A DNA stretch of 44,311 nt from Oscillospiraceae bacterium (GCA_015068035.1 SVLI01000012.1:1-44311), one strand, 5' to 3'; numbered from the stretch's first letter, positions 33,301 to 41,131 are shown. The notes: generated by a model from the sequence alone, not told the origin. Numbers and translations: made by a program.

Positions 33301-33827
33301 GTGCGGAATCCGTCGAAGAAATGCAGAAACGGAATCCGGCTTTCCACCGCGGCAAGGTGCGCCACACCGGCGAGGTCAAGGATTTCCTGCACGCTGGCCG
33401 TGCTCAGCATGGCAAAGCCGGTGTTGCGGCAGCTCATCACGTCGCTGTGATCGCCAAAAATGCTCATGGCGTGGGTGCCGACCGTGCGCGCGGCAACGTG
33501 CAGCACGCAGGGCAGCCGCTCGCCCGCGATGCGGTGCAGCACCGGCAGCATCAGCATAAGACCCTGACTGGAGGTGAAGCTGGTCGCGAGTGCACCGGCC
33601 TGCAGCGCACCATGCACCGCAGAGATGGCGCCGGCTTCCGACTGCATCTCCGTCAGCGTGACGGTCTGACCGAAGATATTCTTGCGGCCGTTGGCGCTCC
33701 ACACGTCCGTATGCTCCGCCATGGGGCTGGAGGGCGTGATGGGATAGATCGCCGCGATCTCGCTGAAATCATAGGCAACATGGGCCGCAGCCTCGTTGCC
33801 GTCCATTGTTACAATCTGTTTTGCCAT
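30345..33827 (-). CDS. nifJ: Pyruvate:ferredoxin oxidoreductase, single-chain type
   Basis: A 1160-residue homodimeric-type 2-oxoacid:ferredoxin oxidoreductase combining all subunits in one chain: N-terminal domain with AAIYPITPSSPMAEHTD (about 25-40) and the substrate-arginine region HVAARTVGTHAMSIFGDHSD, gamma-like domain (GLGGDGTVGANKN), a two-cluster ferredoxin insert (CIQCNRCSFVCP, CTGCGSCVQCCP, about 690-760), and the C-terminal TPP domain (CAGCGETPYAKL, GGDGWAYDIGFGGLDH, NTGGQSSKATP). Pyruvate is the expected substrate. Its place at the end of a Leu-T-box operon after a branched-chain aminotransferase suggests a function in 2-oxoacid supply. It follows ilvE by 68 bases with GAGGAAAA as ribosome-binding site. 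Confidence 0.95.
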   Translation of the reverse strand: MAKQIVTMDGNEAAAHVAYDFSEIAAIYPITPSSPMAEHTDVWSANGRKNIFGQTVTLTEMQSEAGAISAVHGALQAGALATSFTSSQGLMLMLPVLHRIAGERLPCVLHVAARTVGTHAMSIFGDHSDVMSCRNTGFAMLSTASVQEILDLAGVAHLAAVESRIPFLHFFDGFRTSHEINTAEMMERDRLTALLDRDALERFRASALNPEHPVLRNTVQNPDVYFQVREANNSFYDALPDTVERYFREINAITGRDYHLFNYYGAPDATDVVIAMGSVSGAICEAVDYLNAHGRKTGFVQVHLFRPFAVDYLFRAIPATVQRIAVLDRCKEMGSAGEPLYQDVCTACAGAGWMIRIIGGRYGLSSKDTDVSQILAVFDNLASEEPIRSFTIGIEDDVTHRSLHVVPTPEAGDETYCCKFWGLGGDGTVGANKNTVQIISAEAKLHAQAYFEYDAKKSFGVTKSHLRFSEKPIRSSYYVKRADFVACHNESYIDQYDMVQEVKPGGVFLLNCRYHGAELDAWLPNRVKHYLAENKIRFYTIDAVAIAERLGLGSHTNTVLQAAFFAVASMVAPEVALEAMKDAARRTYFTKGDEVVAKNIAAIDTGAQGVREETVPESWASLPNDPFPIDETLPDVVKNLLIPVNRQKGDDLPVSAFHNYVDGGIELGLTAYEKRGIAVHVPAWEAAKCIQCNRCSFVCPHAVIRPFLLNDEEKAALPDGMQTIPGNAAAKGLHYMLAVSDYDCTGCGSCVQCCPAGALQMKPAVLTEEKKQRWNAALSVSDKGEIFDRWTVKGSQFRQPLLEFSAACAGCGETPYAKLMTQLFGERVYWANATGCSQAWGAAMPGIPYTKNERGFGPAWTNSLFENNAELAYGLYLSVRQQRARVKQKIEALAASASGELKTACEDYLAAFDDFDASRKASDALIAALETDGGEAAKEILASRDQLAKKTFWMYGGDGWAYDIGFGGLDHVIASGENVNVFVIDTEVYSNTGGQSSKATPIGAVAQFASSGKRSRKKDLGAIMMTYGNVYVAQVAMGADPNQLVKALKEAEAYDGPSVIIAYTPCTAHGIKAGMQNVQAEMKRAVDSGYWLLYRYDPRKEHPMQLDSKAPTLDYTAFLEGETRYASLRLSFPENAETLFAAGSEDAARRYEKYRKMGEL

Positions 33828-33895
33828 TTGAATTTTCCTCTTTTATTCAGAGTCCGGTATTTGCTGAGAAACCCGGTAATTCGGTTTCTGTTTCT

Positions 33896-34960
33896 TTACA
33901 CGGGGCAGATCCAGCCGAACTTATCCTCGGCGCGGCCCCACTGGATGCCGGTGAGCTTGTCGTAAAGCTCCTGCGATGTCTCGCCGATCTTGCCGCCGCC
34001 GATCTCATAATCCACGCCCTTGTAGGACAGAACGCCCACAGGAGAGACAACCGCCGCGGTGCCGCAGCCCCAGGCCTCTTCCAGCGTTCCGTTCTGCGCG
34101 GCCTCAATCAGTTCCTCGGCGCTGATGCGGCGCTCCACGGGCTCCTTGCCCTCGGCGCGGAGCAGCTCCAGAATGCTCTTGCGGGTGATGCCGGGCAGGA
34201 TGGAGCCGTTGAGCATCGGGGTGACGATCTGGCCGTTGATTTTGAACATGACGTTCATGGCGCCGACTTCCTCAATGTATTTGCGCTCCACACCGTCAAG
34301 CCACAGCACCTGGGAATAGCCCTTCTCCTCGGCACGGTCGCCCGCGCGGACAGATGCGCCGTAGTTGCCGCCGCACTTGGCCTCGCCGGTGCCGCCGCGC
34401 ACAGCGCGGACGTCCTCGTCCTCGATCATGATCTTAACGGGCGTCAGACCGCCGGGATAATAGCTGCCGGAGGGAGACAGGATGATGAGGAAACGGACAT
34501 GGGAAGAACCGTGCACGCCGAGCTTGGCATCGTCGCCAATCATAAACGGACGGATATACAGGCTGGTGCCCTCGCTGTACGGCACCCAATCGGCATCTAT
34601 CTCGATCAGCTTTTTGAGCGCTTCGATCGCAAAATCCACATCCAGCTCGGGCAGACCCATGCGGACTGCGGAGCGGTTCATGCGCAGGAAATTCTCTCTC
34701 GGGCGGAAGAGCTGCACGCCGCCGTCTGCGCGGCGATAGGCCTTCAGGCCCTCAAAGATCTCCGCGCCGTAGTGCAAAACGGAGGACGCGGGGCTGATGG
34801 AAAGATCGCCGAACGGAACGATCTCCGCATCGTGCCAGCCAATGCCCTTATCCCAAAGCATCACAAACATATGGTCGGTAAAAACTTTCCCGAAGCCGAG
34901 CTTGCTCTCGTCCGTCGGCTTAACTGCGGGATTGCTGTTCTTCGTGATTTTGATTTCCAT
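33896..34960 (-). CDS. ilvE: Branched-chain amino acid aminotransferase
   Basis: Fold-type IV PLP enzyme interconverting Ile, Val or Leu with their 2-oxo acids, using glutamate/2-oxoglutarate. The 354-residue length and large-chain form fit the BCAT group: FTDHMFVMLWDKGIGWHDAEIVPFG near residue 27 (in parts), HYGAEIFEGLKAYRRADG, and the PLP lysine in GEAKCGGNYGAS (about residue 195), then LWLDGVERKYIEEVGAMN and the C-terminal GCGTAAVVSPVG. AAGGAGG upstream. It lies 36 bases after the TIM-ligase gene in the Leu T-box operon, which supports a branched-chain role. Confidence 0.96.
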   Translation of the reverse strand: MEIKITKNSNPAVKPTDESKLGFGKVFTDHMFVMLWDKGIGWHDAEIVPFGDLSISPASSVLHYGAEIFEGLKAYRRADGGVQLFRPRENFLRMNRSAVRMGLPELDVDFAIEALKKLIEIDADWVPYSEGTSLYIRPFMIGDDAKLGVHGSSHVRFLIILSPSGSYYPGGLTPVKIMIEDEDVRAVRGGTGEAKCGGNYGASVRAGDRAEEKGYSQVLWLDGVERKYIEEVGAMNVMFKINGQIVTPMLNGSILPGITRKSILELLRAEGKEPVERRISAEELIEAAQNGTLEEAWGCGTAAVVSPVGVLSYKGVDYEIGGGKIGETSQELYDKLTGIQWGRAEDKFGWICPV

Positions 34961-34996
34961 AGTAATTTCCTCCTTGATCTATCGTAAAATGTTTTC

Positions 34997-37477
34997 TTAT
35001 TTCTTCAGACCCAGTTTTTCCACAGCCTGCTCGCGCATCTTGTACTTCAAAACTTTTCCGGCGGCGTTCATCGGGAACGCATCCACAAAATCAATATACT
35101 TCGGAACTTTGTGGCGCGCAAGACTTGCTGTGATAAACTTACGCATTTCCGGCTCGGAAACGCTGCCCGCTTCCTTCAGAATGATGCAGGCCATGGCTTC
35201 CTCGCCGTATTTTTCATCCGGCACGCCGATCACCTGCACGTCCTTTACGCCGGGATGCGTATAGATAAACTCCTCAATCTCCTTGGGATAGAGGTTCTCG
35301 CCGCCGCGGATGATCATATCTTTGAGTCTGCCGGTGATGCGGTAGCATCCGTTCTCATCCTTGCAGGCCAGATCGCCGGAGTGGAGCCAGCCGTCCGCAT
35401 CGATGGTGTCCCGCGTGGCCTCGGGCATCTTGTAATAGCCCTTCATGGTGTTGTAGCCGCGGGCGCAGAACTCTCCGTTAACGCCGACGCCGACCTCCTC
35501 CCCCGTTTCGGGATCGATGACCTTGCACTGCACATGCGGGAAGGCATAGCCGACCGTCTCCGTGCGAAGCATCAGATCGTCCGTCCAGCTGCTCATGGTG
35601 TTACCCGGCGCGCACTCAGTCTGTCCGTAAACGCTGACGATGCCGGTCATATTCATCTCGTCCGGCTGGGCAGCTCTGCGCATCAGCTCCGGCGGGCAAC
35701 CGGAACCGGCCATGATGCCGGTGCGCATATGGGAAAAGTCCGTCTTCCGGTAATCGGGATGGTTAAACATGGCAATAAACATCGTCGGCACACCGTTAAA
35801 GCAGGTAATGTGCTCCTGATGGATGCAGGCAAGAGAGGATTTTGCAGAGAAGTACGGCATGGGGCACATCGTAGCACCATGCGTCATCGAGGCCGTCATA
35901 GAAAGGGTCATTCCGAAGCAATGGAACATCGGCACCTGAATCATCATCCGGTCCGCCGTGGAAAGCCCCATGCGGTCGCCGATGCACTTGCCGTTGTTGA
36001 CCACGTTATAGTGCGTCAGCATTACGCCTTTGGGGAAGCCGGTCGTGCCGGAGGTATACTGCATGTTGCACACATCGTCCGGCCGCACACGGGCCGCCAC
36101 GCGGGCAAGCTCTTCCTCGGGCACCATCTCGGCGCGGGCCATGGCCTCGTCAAAGGTGAGGCAGCCCGGCTGGCGGAAGCCAACCGTGATCACGTTGCGG
36201 AGGAAGGGCAGCTTTTTGCAATGGAGCGCTTTGCCGGGCTGGCTGGAGGCGATCTCCGGGCAGAGTTCATTGATGATGCCGGCATAATCGCTATCCAAAC
36301 TGCTGTCAATCATCACAAGCGTATGCGTATCGCTCTGCCGGAGCAGATATTCCGCCTCGTGAATCTTATAGGCGGTGTTCACGGTGACGAGAACCGCGCC
36401 GAGCTTGGTGGTCGCCCAGAAAGTGATGTACCACGCTGGCACATTGGTGGCCCAGATGGCAACCTTGCTGCCGGCCTTGACGCCGAGACTCATCAGCGCG
36501 CGGGCAAAATTATCCACATCCTCGCGGAACTGCTCATAGGTGCGGGTGTAATCGAGCGTAGTATATTTGAAGGCATACTGGTCGGGGAATTCCTCCACCA
36601 TGCGGTCAAGCACCTGCGGGAAGGTCAGGTTAATCAGCTCGTCCTTTTTCCAGACGTACTGTCCCGTGCCGTCGTGGTTGGGATAGAGCACGCGCTTTTT
36701 GCCCCTGGGGCTCTCAAAACGGTGCATATAGTTGACAAAGTGCGGAAAGATGATCTCATAATCCGTCAGCTCTTCCATCCACTCCGGTTTCCACTCCAGA
36801 GAAATGAAACCGTCATAGTCAACGGAAGAGAGCGCACGCATGAAATCCGCCATGGGGAGGGTACCTTCTCCGACGAGTTCAAAGCTCTCATCGTCATTGC
36901 TGTCGCGCAGATGCACATGCTTGACATAGGCGCCAAGGTTCGTGATGGTCTGCGCGGGCGTCTCGCCCTTTTCCCGATAGGGATGGTGCACGATCCAGAG
37001 CACGGCAAGCTGGTCGCAGGCAAAGTGGTTCATCAGATCGCGCAGACGCACCGTGTCGGCAAAAATGCCGGTTGTTTTGACGAGGATGGTGATCCCCCTC
37101 TCCTCCGCCACCGGGAGCAACTGCTCCAAAACAGCGGTGACGTGGGCAACATCGTCCTCTTTGGCGGCAACGGCAACATAGGGGCTGCGCAGGTCCGCCG
37201 TCAGCTCAATCAGTTCCCGGATGCGGCCAACCGTCGCCTCGTCCGCAGTGGAGAGGTCATAAGCGCTGTCCATGCAGGGAATGCTCAAGTTCTTCTCTCG
37301 AAGTGTGCGGAGCGTGGACACCACGGCGTACTTATGGAAAGGTCCGCCCTTGCCGATCAGTTCCGGTGAGCGGAAAACATCATAAAGCTCAATGCCGGAA
37401 AAGTTCATTTCCTGCGCGGCGTCCATGCATTCGCTCCAGCTCATGTCCCAGCCGCGGGTGGAAAAGGAGAGATTCAT
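34997..37477 (-). CDS. TIM-barrel / AMP-forming acyl-CoA ligase fusion
   Basis: An 826-residue two-domain protein. Residues 1-255 are a xylose-isomerase-like TIM barrel (AP-endonuclease-2/sugar-isomerase superfamily) with candidate metal-site segments FSGIELYDVF, WIVHHPY (162-167), KHVHLRDSN (186-194) and FISLEWKPEW (224-233). Residues about 280-826 are an acyl-CoA synthetase with YTSGTTGFPKG (474-484), SVYGQTECAPG, GWLHSGDLA, GRLKDMIIRGGENLYP and the lysine of NAAGKVLKYKM. This differs in type from the two HTH-cupin ligases. It overlaps the LeuA-like stop by 4 bases (ATGA). The Leu T-box suggests isovalerate or a related acid; what the barrel adds is unknown. Confidence 0.88.
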   Translation of the reverse strand: MNLSFSTRGWDMSWSECMDAAQEMNFSGIELYDVFRSPELIGKGGPFHKYAVVSTLRTLREKNLSIPCMDSAYDLSTADEATVGRIRELIELTADLRSPYVAVAAKEDDVAHVTAVLEQLLPVAEERGITILVKTTGIFADTVRLRDLMNHFACDQLAVLWIVHHPYREKGETPAQTITNLGAYVKHVHLRDSNDDESFELVGEGTLPMADFMRALSSVDYDGFISLEWKPEWMEELTDYEIIFPHFVNYMHRFESPRGKKRVLYPNHDGTGQYVWKKDELINLTFPQVLDRMVEEFPDQYAFKYTTLDYTRTYEQFREDVDNFARALMSLGVKAGSKVAIWATNVPAWYITFWATTKLGAVLVTVNTAYKIHEAEYLLRQSDTHTLVMIDSSLDSDYAGIINELCPEIASSQPGKALHCKKLPFLRNVITVGFRQPGCLTFDEAMARAEMVPEEELARVAARVRPDDVCNMQYTSGTTGFPKGVMLTHYNVVNNGKCIGDRMGLSTADRMMIQVPMFHCFGMTLSMTASMTHGATMCPMPYFSAKSSLACIHQEHITCFNGVPTMFIAMFNHPDYRKTDFSHMRTGIMAGSGCPPELMRRAAQPDEMNMTGIVSVYGQTECAPGNTMSSWTDDLMLRTETVGYAFPHVQCKVIDPETGEEVGVGVNGEFCARGYNTMKGYYKMPEATRDTIDADGWLHSGDLACKDENGCYRITGRLKDMIIRGGENLYPKEIEEFIYTHPGVKDVQVIGVPDEKYGEEAMACIILKEAGSVSEPEMRKFITASLARHKVPKYIDFVDAFPMNAAGKVLKYKMREQAVEKLGLKK

Positions 37478-38889
37478 ACCTCGCCCTCCTCATAAACAAT
37501 TTTATTCACCGCGCCGAGGTAGGCACGGATGGAAGAGCCGATCACGTCCGTGGAAATTCCGCGTCCGGAATAGATCTTTCCGCCGGAGCGCAGACGTACC
37601 ACCGTTTCGCCCATCGCTTCGCGGCCCTCGGTAACGGCCTGAATCTGGAAATCGTCCAGTTCGTAATGATGGCCGATGATCTGCTCGATAGCAAGGAAAG
37701 AGGCATCCACGGGGCCATCGCCAAGGCAAACACTCTCGAGCAGCTGCTCATTCTTGCGAAGCTGCATATGGCAGGTGGCGGAAATGGAGTTGCCGGAGGT
37801 GACCACATAATTTTCCAAACGATAGGTCGGCGGCACCTGCAGCGCCGCGGAGGCGACGATGGCATCCAGTTCGCGCGCACCGACGCTCTCTTTCTTTTCC
37901 GCAATACGGCAAAAGGCCTCATAAACCTTCGCCCCGTCCTCCTCGCTGAGATCGTAGCCCAGTTTGGCAGCCGCCTTGATCACGGCGCTGAGATCGTCAT
38001 GCACCGTGAGCTCCACATCGCCGTTGGACTCACGCACGCCGTTGTCAAAGGCGGAAGACTTGCTGCGGTTGGTTTCGCACATCCAGCGGATCTGTCCGAT
38101 GGTGCGCTGCAGCTCCGTTGTGCGCACACCGCAGCGGGCGTCAAAGCCGTCGCCCTTGGACTGCAAAATGCGCGCAAGCTTTTCCAGAGACGCGGTCATC
38201 TCCCCGCAGGCAGCAACCTTCACCTCATCAGCGCCGGCGCGGATGGCGCTCACAGCGCAGGAATCGGCCATGTAAAGCGCGTTGGAGCAGCGCACGCCGA
38301 GCCGGATATGTTCGGGAATCGCGGCGCGGATATCCGCGATAAACTGATAACACTCCTCCGGCAGCATCGTGCCCGCCGTGTCACAGATCGTGACAATGTC
38401 ACAGCCGGCCTCCACCGCCGCAGCGATGGCCTCACGCAAAAACTCCGGCTCGCTGCGGGAGGCATCCTCCGCTACAAACTCCACTTCGCAGCCGCAGGTC
38501 TTGCACAGCGCCGTCATCTCCCGGATCATTTCCAGCACGGCGGCGGGCTTTTTGCGGCAGAGATACTCCATCTGCACCGTGCTGACCGGTGCGACCACCT
38601 GCAAACGGGCGTTCTTCGCTTCGCTGAGCGCATTCCAGGTCAGTTCCACGCTCTCCGACTCAGAGAGCGTAACCGGAACGGCGAGCACGCTGCCCTTGAT
38701 GGCAGAGGCCAGCGACTTGATCAGCAGGCTGTCCGTCCGGCGGTTCTCAATCCGTCCCGCCTCGATGACAGAAACGCCGAGCTTATCCAGAAGCTTGGCC
38801 AGTTCGATCTTCTCGCGGAAGCTGAGGGAGTACCCCTCCGTTGTGCCGGAACGGTTAATCGTGATGTCGCTGATCGAGATGTTACGCAT
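37474..38889 (-). CDS. LeuA-family protein with degenerate active site and intact regulatory domain
   Basis: A 471-residue homologue of 2-isopropylmalate/citramalate synthases. Overall fold markers remain (KLGVSVIEAG, VEFVAEDASRSEPEFL, DIVTICDTAGTMLPEE), but the catalytic RDGEQ is replaced by NRSGT (residues 12-16), the metal-binding HxH motif by RCSNA (200-204), and GERAGN by unrelated residues. The C-terminal LeuA regulatory/dimerisation domain (about 356-463) is well kept: CLGDGPVDASF (388-398) and GRGISTDVIGSS (442-453). It is unlikely to be an active synthase; it may sense leucine or act on another substrate. Start MRNISISD has AAGGAG upstream. First gene behind T-box 3. Confidence 0.88.
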   Translation of the reverse strand: MRNISISDITINRSGTTEGYSLSFREKIELAKLLDKLGVSVIEAGRIENRRTDSLLIKSLASAIKGSVLAVPVTLSESESVELTWNALSEAKNARLQVVAPVSTVQMEYLCRKKPAAVLEMIREMTALCKTCGCEVEFVAEDASRSEPEFLREAIAAAVEAGCDIVTICDTAGTMLPEECYQFIADIRAAIPEHIRLGVRCSNALYMADSCAVSAIRAGADEVKVAACGEMTASLEKLARILQSKGDGFDARCGVRTTELQRTIGQIRWMCETNRSKSSAFDNGVRESNGDVELTVHDDLSAVIKAAAKLGYDLSEEDGAKVYEAFCRIAEKKESVGARELDAIVASAALQVPPTYRLENYVVTSGNSISATCHMQLRKNEQLLESVCLGDGPVDASFLAIEQIIGHHYELDDFQIQAVTEGREAMGETVVRLRSGGKIYSGRGISTDVIGSSIRAYLGAVNKIVYEEGEV

Positions 38890-38942
38890 TGTGGTTTTCT
38901 CCTTTTCTGCATTGGAATACGCATCTGCATATAGACAGTAAC

Positions 38943-39235
38943 AAAAAATCCCCAAAGCCGACTTTGCAGCTTCAGGGACGAAATGTGTTTCCGCGTTACC
39001 ACCCTGATTATTACCCCTTCGCAGGGAATAATCACTCTCGGACTCAAACAAGTCCATGGCCTGTTAACGGGGCCGACCGGGTCAAACTACTGAAAAGCGC
39101 TTTCGCGCCCCGTTCGCAAGACCTGCTCGGGAGGCAGATCACCATTGTGGCCTTCGGTATCGGCTCTCACCATGCGCCGACTCTCTGAAACGCTCCAACC
39201 ACGGCAAAACTCCGTCATCGCATTTGAAAAATATT
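38943..39235 (-). ncRNA. T-box riboswitch 3, specifier read as CUG (Leu)
   Basis: Complete T-box leader on the minus strand. K-turn strand GACG (39216-39213), AG bulge AGAGAG (39186-39181), distal stem GUCGGC/GCCGAU, Stem II AGUAG (39091-39087), Stem III GGACUUGUUUGAGUCC, T-box UGGUAACGCG (from 39001 down), and an 11-bp terminator with GU pairs followed by T6 (38943-38976). The helix by the K-turn is GAG (39212-39210) with CUC (39133-39131); one base before it the specifier is CUG (39137-39135), followed by C. UGGU fits the discriminator A of the tRNA-Leu(CAG) at 44185. It controls the LeuA-like gene and operon downstream. Confidence 0.92.
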
Positions 39236-39241
39236 GTAGTT

Positions 39242-39270
39242 ATTAAACCATTTTCACCCGGCTTTGTCAA
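39242..39270 (-). promoter_or_regulatory. Promoter of T-box leader 3
   Basis: TTGACA (minus strand of 39265-39270), 17-bp spacer, TTTAAT (minus strand of 39242-39247). Confidence 0.85.
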
Positions 39271-39424
39271 CACCTGTTTGCAGAAAAAGAGCGCCAAAAA
39301 CTTTCCGTTTTCAATTCTCTTTTTTGTAACACGCGCTCATCTGCGCTGCATAATATTCCGGGTGTATCTGAAAACTTATGCTTCAAACCGCAGAGAACCG
39401 AAAATCCACTCCGGTCTTGCGCAA
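39271..39424. other. Intergenic, nothing recognised
   Basis: Spacer between the ABC operon terminator and the T-box 3 promoter, both minus strand. No gene, RNA or repeat could be supported. Confidence 0.4.
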
Positions 39425-39466
39425 GACGAAAACCACCCGGGAAGGCGCTGCCTTCCCGGGCGGTTT
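39425..39466 (-). terminator. Terminator of the ABC importer operon
   Basis: CCCGGGAAGGC / GCCTTCCCGGG (39436-39446 and 39450-39460) with a 3-nt loop, extended by AAACC/GGTTT after a mismatch. The minus-strand tail TTTTCGTCTT is only moderately T-rich. Confidence 0.8.
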
Positions 39467-39502
39467 GAAAATTACAGTTTGTTGGAAGCCTCCGGCTTCC
39501 GT

Positions 39503-41131
39503 CTATTCTTTCTCCATCTGCTGATTCCGTTTTTTCTTCCTTGCCTTTTCGCAGAAGAACCAAACCGCAATCAGCACCCAGACACCACCGAGCGAGGCAA
39601 GCAGCACAACGGCACCAGTCGGAAGCGGGCCGAGATCCGCGCCATTTGTCACGGACATGGCTCCGTTTCTGCCGACGGAATCCAGGCGGTAGAGCGCCGT
39701 GACGTCTTCAAAGAGCGTTTCCATATAGGCCTCATCAACGTTTGCGTTTCGCCGGACAGATTTCGTCACGCTTTCGATCAGCTCACCCGAGGCATCGCGC
39801 AGCGAGGCCGAGCCGTTGAACACAGGGGTAACAAAAGTGTTCTCCGTATTGTCAAGCAAAAGCCGGGTGGCTTTGATTTTAATGTCATAGTGCTCGTCGC
39901 CGTCCTCGCCACAGCGCGCCAGATAATCCTGATATTCTTCGGTCGCTCTGGCAACTTCCGTCACCGGAACATAGCCCTCCGTTTTGGAATAGGCGATCTG
40001 CACCCCGTTCGTAAGCAGGAACTGCGCAAAGAGCCAGGAGGCCAGCACCTCCTGCGGATCGTCCTTGTTAAAGACGCACACAGAAGGTCCCTGTGAGATC
40101 ATGACCGGGTTTTCCGGGTCAAGCTGTGGGGGCGGCATCACGGCCGTTTCAAAGTCCACAATCTTGTCCTCGCTGATGTCACAAAGCGGGGCGTCCGAAC
40201 CCATCCAGGTTGCACCCGCGGTGGAGTCGATGGCGAAGATGCACTGGCCGGCATTGAGGAAATTCGCAGGGTAGCTGGAAATTTTGAATGTGGAAAACGC
40301 GCCGCTTTCCGCATGGCTCGCCACGGTGTAGAGAAACTCCTTTGTGGTATCATGGAAAAGATCAATCTGCCCGTCCTCCGTGGAATAGGGCGCGTTACTT
40401 TGGCGGAGATACTGGATCATCATGTTGTCCGTGGACTTATAGATGATGGGAATCATCACCTTCTGTCCGTTGACCTCATAAACACCGTCTTCATCCTTTT
40501 TCGTGGCGGCCTCCGCCACTTCCCACATAAAGTCCCATGTCAGCGTCTCCGGCAGCGTAAAGCCCAGTTTCTCCACAAAGGTCTTGTTTACGTAGCAGGC
40601 CTCCGTCGAGCGCATAAAGGGCATCGCATAGATGTGGTCACCGAGGCGTCCCTCCTCCAGATGGCGGGAAACGATCCCCTCTTTCTCCACGCCGTCAAAG
40701 CGCAGCGCGCTGCCGCCAAGTCCGTATTCCGGATGGTCAAACAGCGTGTCAAGCGGCACAACCGTGTTCATCCCGGTGAGATAGGTCGCGATATGGTCGG
40801 GATAGGTGATGCAGACGTTGGGCGTCGTGCCCGTGGGGATATTGGTGATGACGTCGTTATAGATTTTGCCGTAATCGGTATACAGGCGCAGTGTGACGTG
40901 GATGTTCGGATAGCAGGCCTCAAAATCCTCAATCGCTTTGTGATAAATCTCCACCTGCGTCATATTCGTGTCGTTCTTCGCCCAGAAAGTGATCTCATAC
41001 TCGCGCGATTCGTCAAAGCTCTCCGGCGCTTCAAAGGCCTTTGTCTGATTGGCGCTGTGGCAGGCCGTGAGAGACAGCAGGCAGATCGCACTCAGCAGCA
41101 GGGAAACAGCGCGGGAAAAACGCTTTTTCAT
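39503..41131 (-). CDS. ABC transporter solute-binding lipoprotein with C-terminal membrane anchor
   Basis: Extracytoplasmic binding protein of a carbohydrate-type (CUT1) importer. Signal MKKRFSRAVSLLLSAICLLSLTAC lipidated at Cys24; the body (about 45-470) has the type-1 bacterial solute-binding pattern (YEITFWAKNDTNMTQVEIY, EDFEACYPNIHVTL, FNKDDPQEVLASWLFAQFL). Unusually, a second hydrophobic helix GAVVLLASLGGVWVLIAVWFF (506-526) and a basic tail end the protein, so both ends may be membrane-tethered. The protein is longer (542 residues) than typical family members. It overlaps the upstream permease by 4 bases. The substrate is unknown. Confidence 0.88.
   Translation of the reverse strand: MKKRFSRAVSLLLSAICLLSLTACHSANQTKAFEAPESFDESREYEITFWAKNDTNMTQVEIYHKAIEDFEACYPNIHVTLRLYTDYGKIYNDVITNIPTGTTPNVCITYPDHIATYLTGMNTVVPLDTLFDHPEYGLGGSALRFDGVEKEGIVSRHLEEGRLGDHIYAMPFMRSTEACYVNKTFVEKLGFTLPETLTWDFMWEVAEAATKKDEDGVYEVNGQKVMIPIIYKSTDNMMIQYLRQSNAPYSTEDGQIDLFHDTTKEFLYTVASHAESGAFSTFKISSYPANFLNAGQCIFAIDSTAGATWMGSDAPLCDISEDKIVDFETAVMPPPQLDPENPVMISQGPSVCVFNKDDPQEVLASWLFAQFLLTNGVQIAYSKTEGYVPVTEVARATEEYQDYLARCGEDGDEHYDIKIKATRLLLDNTENTFVTPVFNGSASLRDASGELIESVTKSVRRNANVDEAYMETLFEDVTALYRLDSVGRNGAMSVTNGADLGPLPTGAVVLLASLGGVWVLIAVWFFCEKARKKKRNQQMEKE

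Noticed and set aside
30141..33965. Very long plus-strand open frame opposite nifJ
   Set aside because: It is antisense to a clear pyruvate:ferredoxin oxidoreductase, has no family resemblance, and arises from GC-rich codon use.
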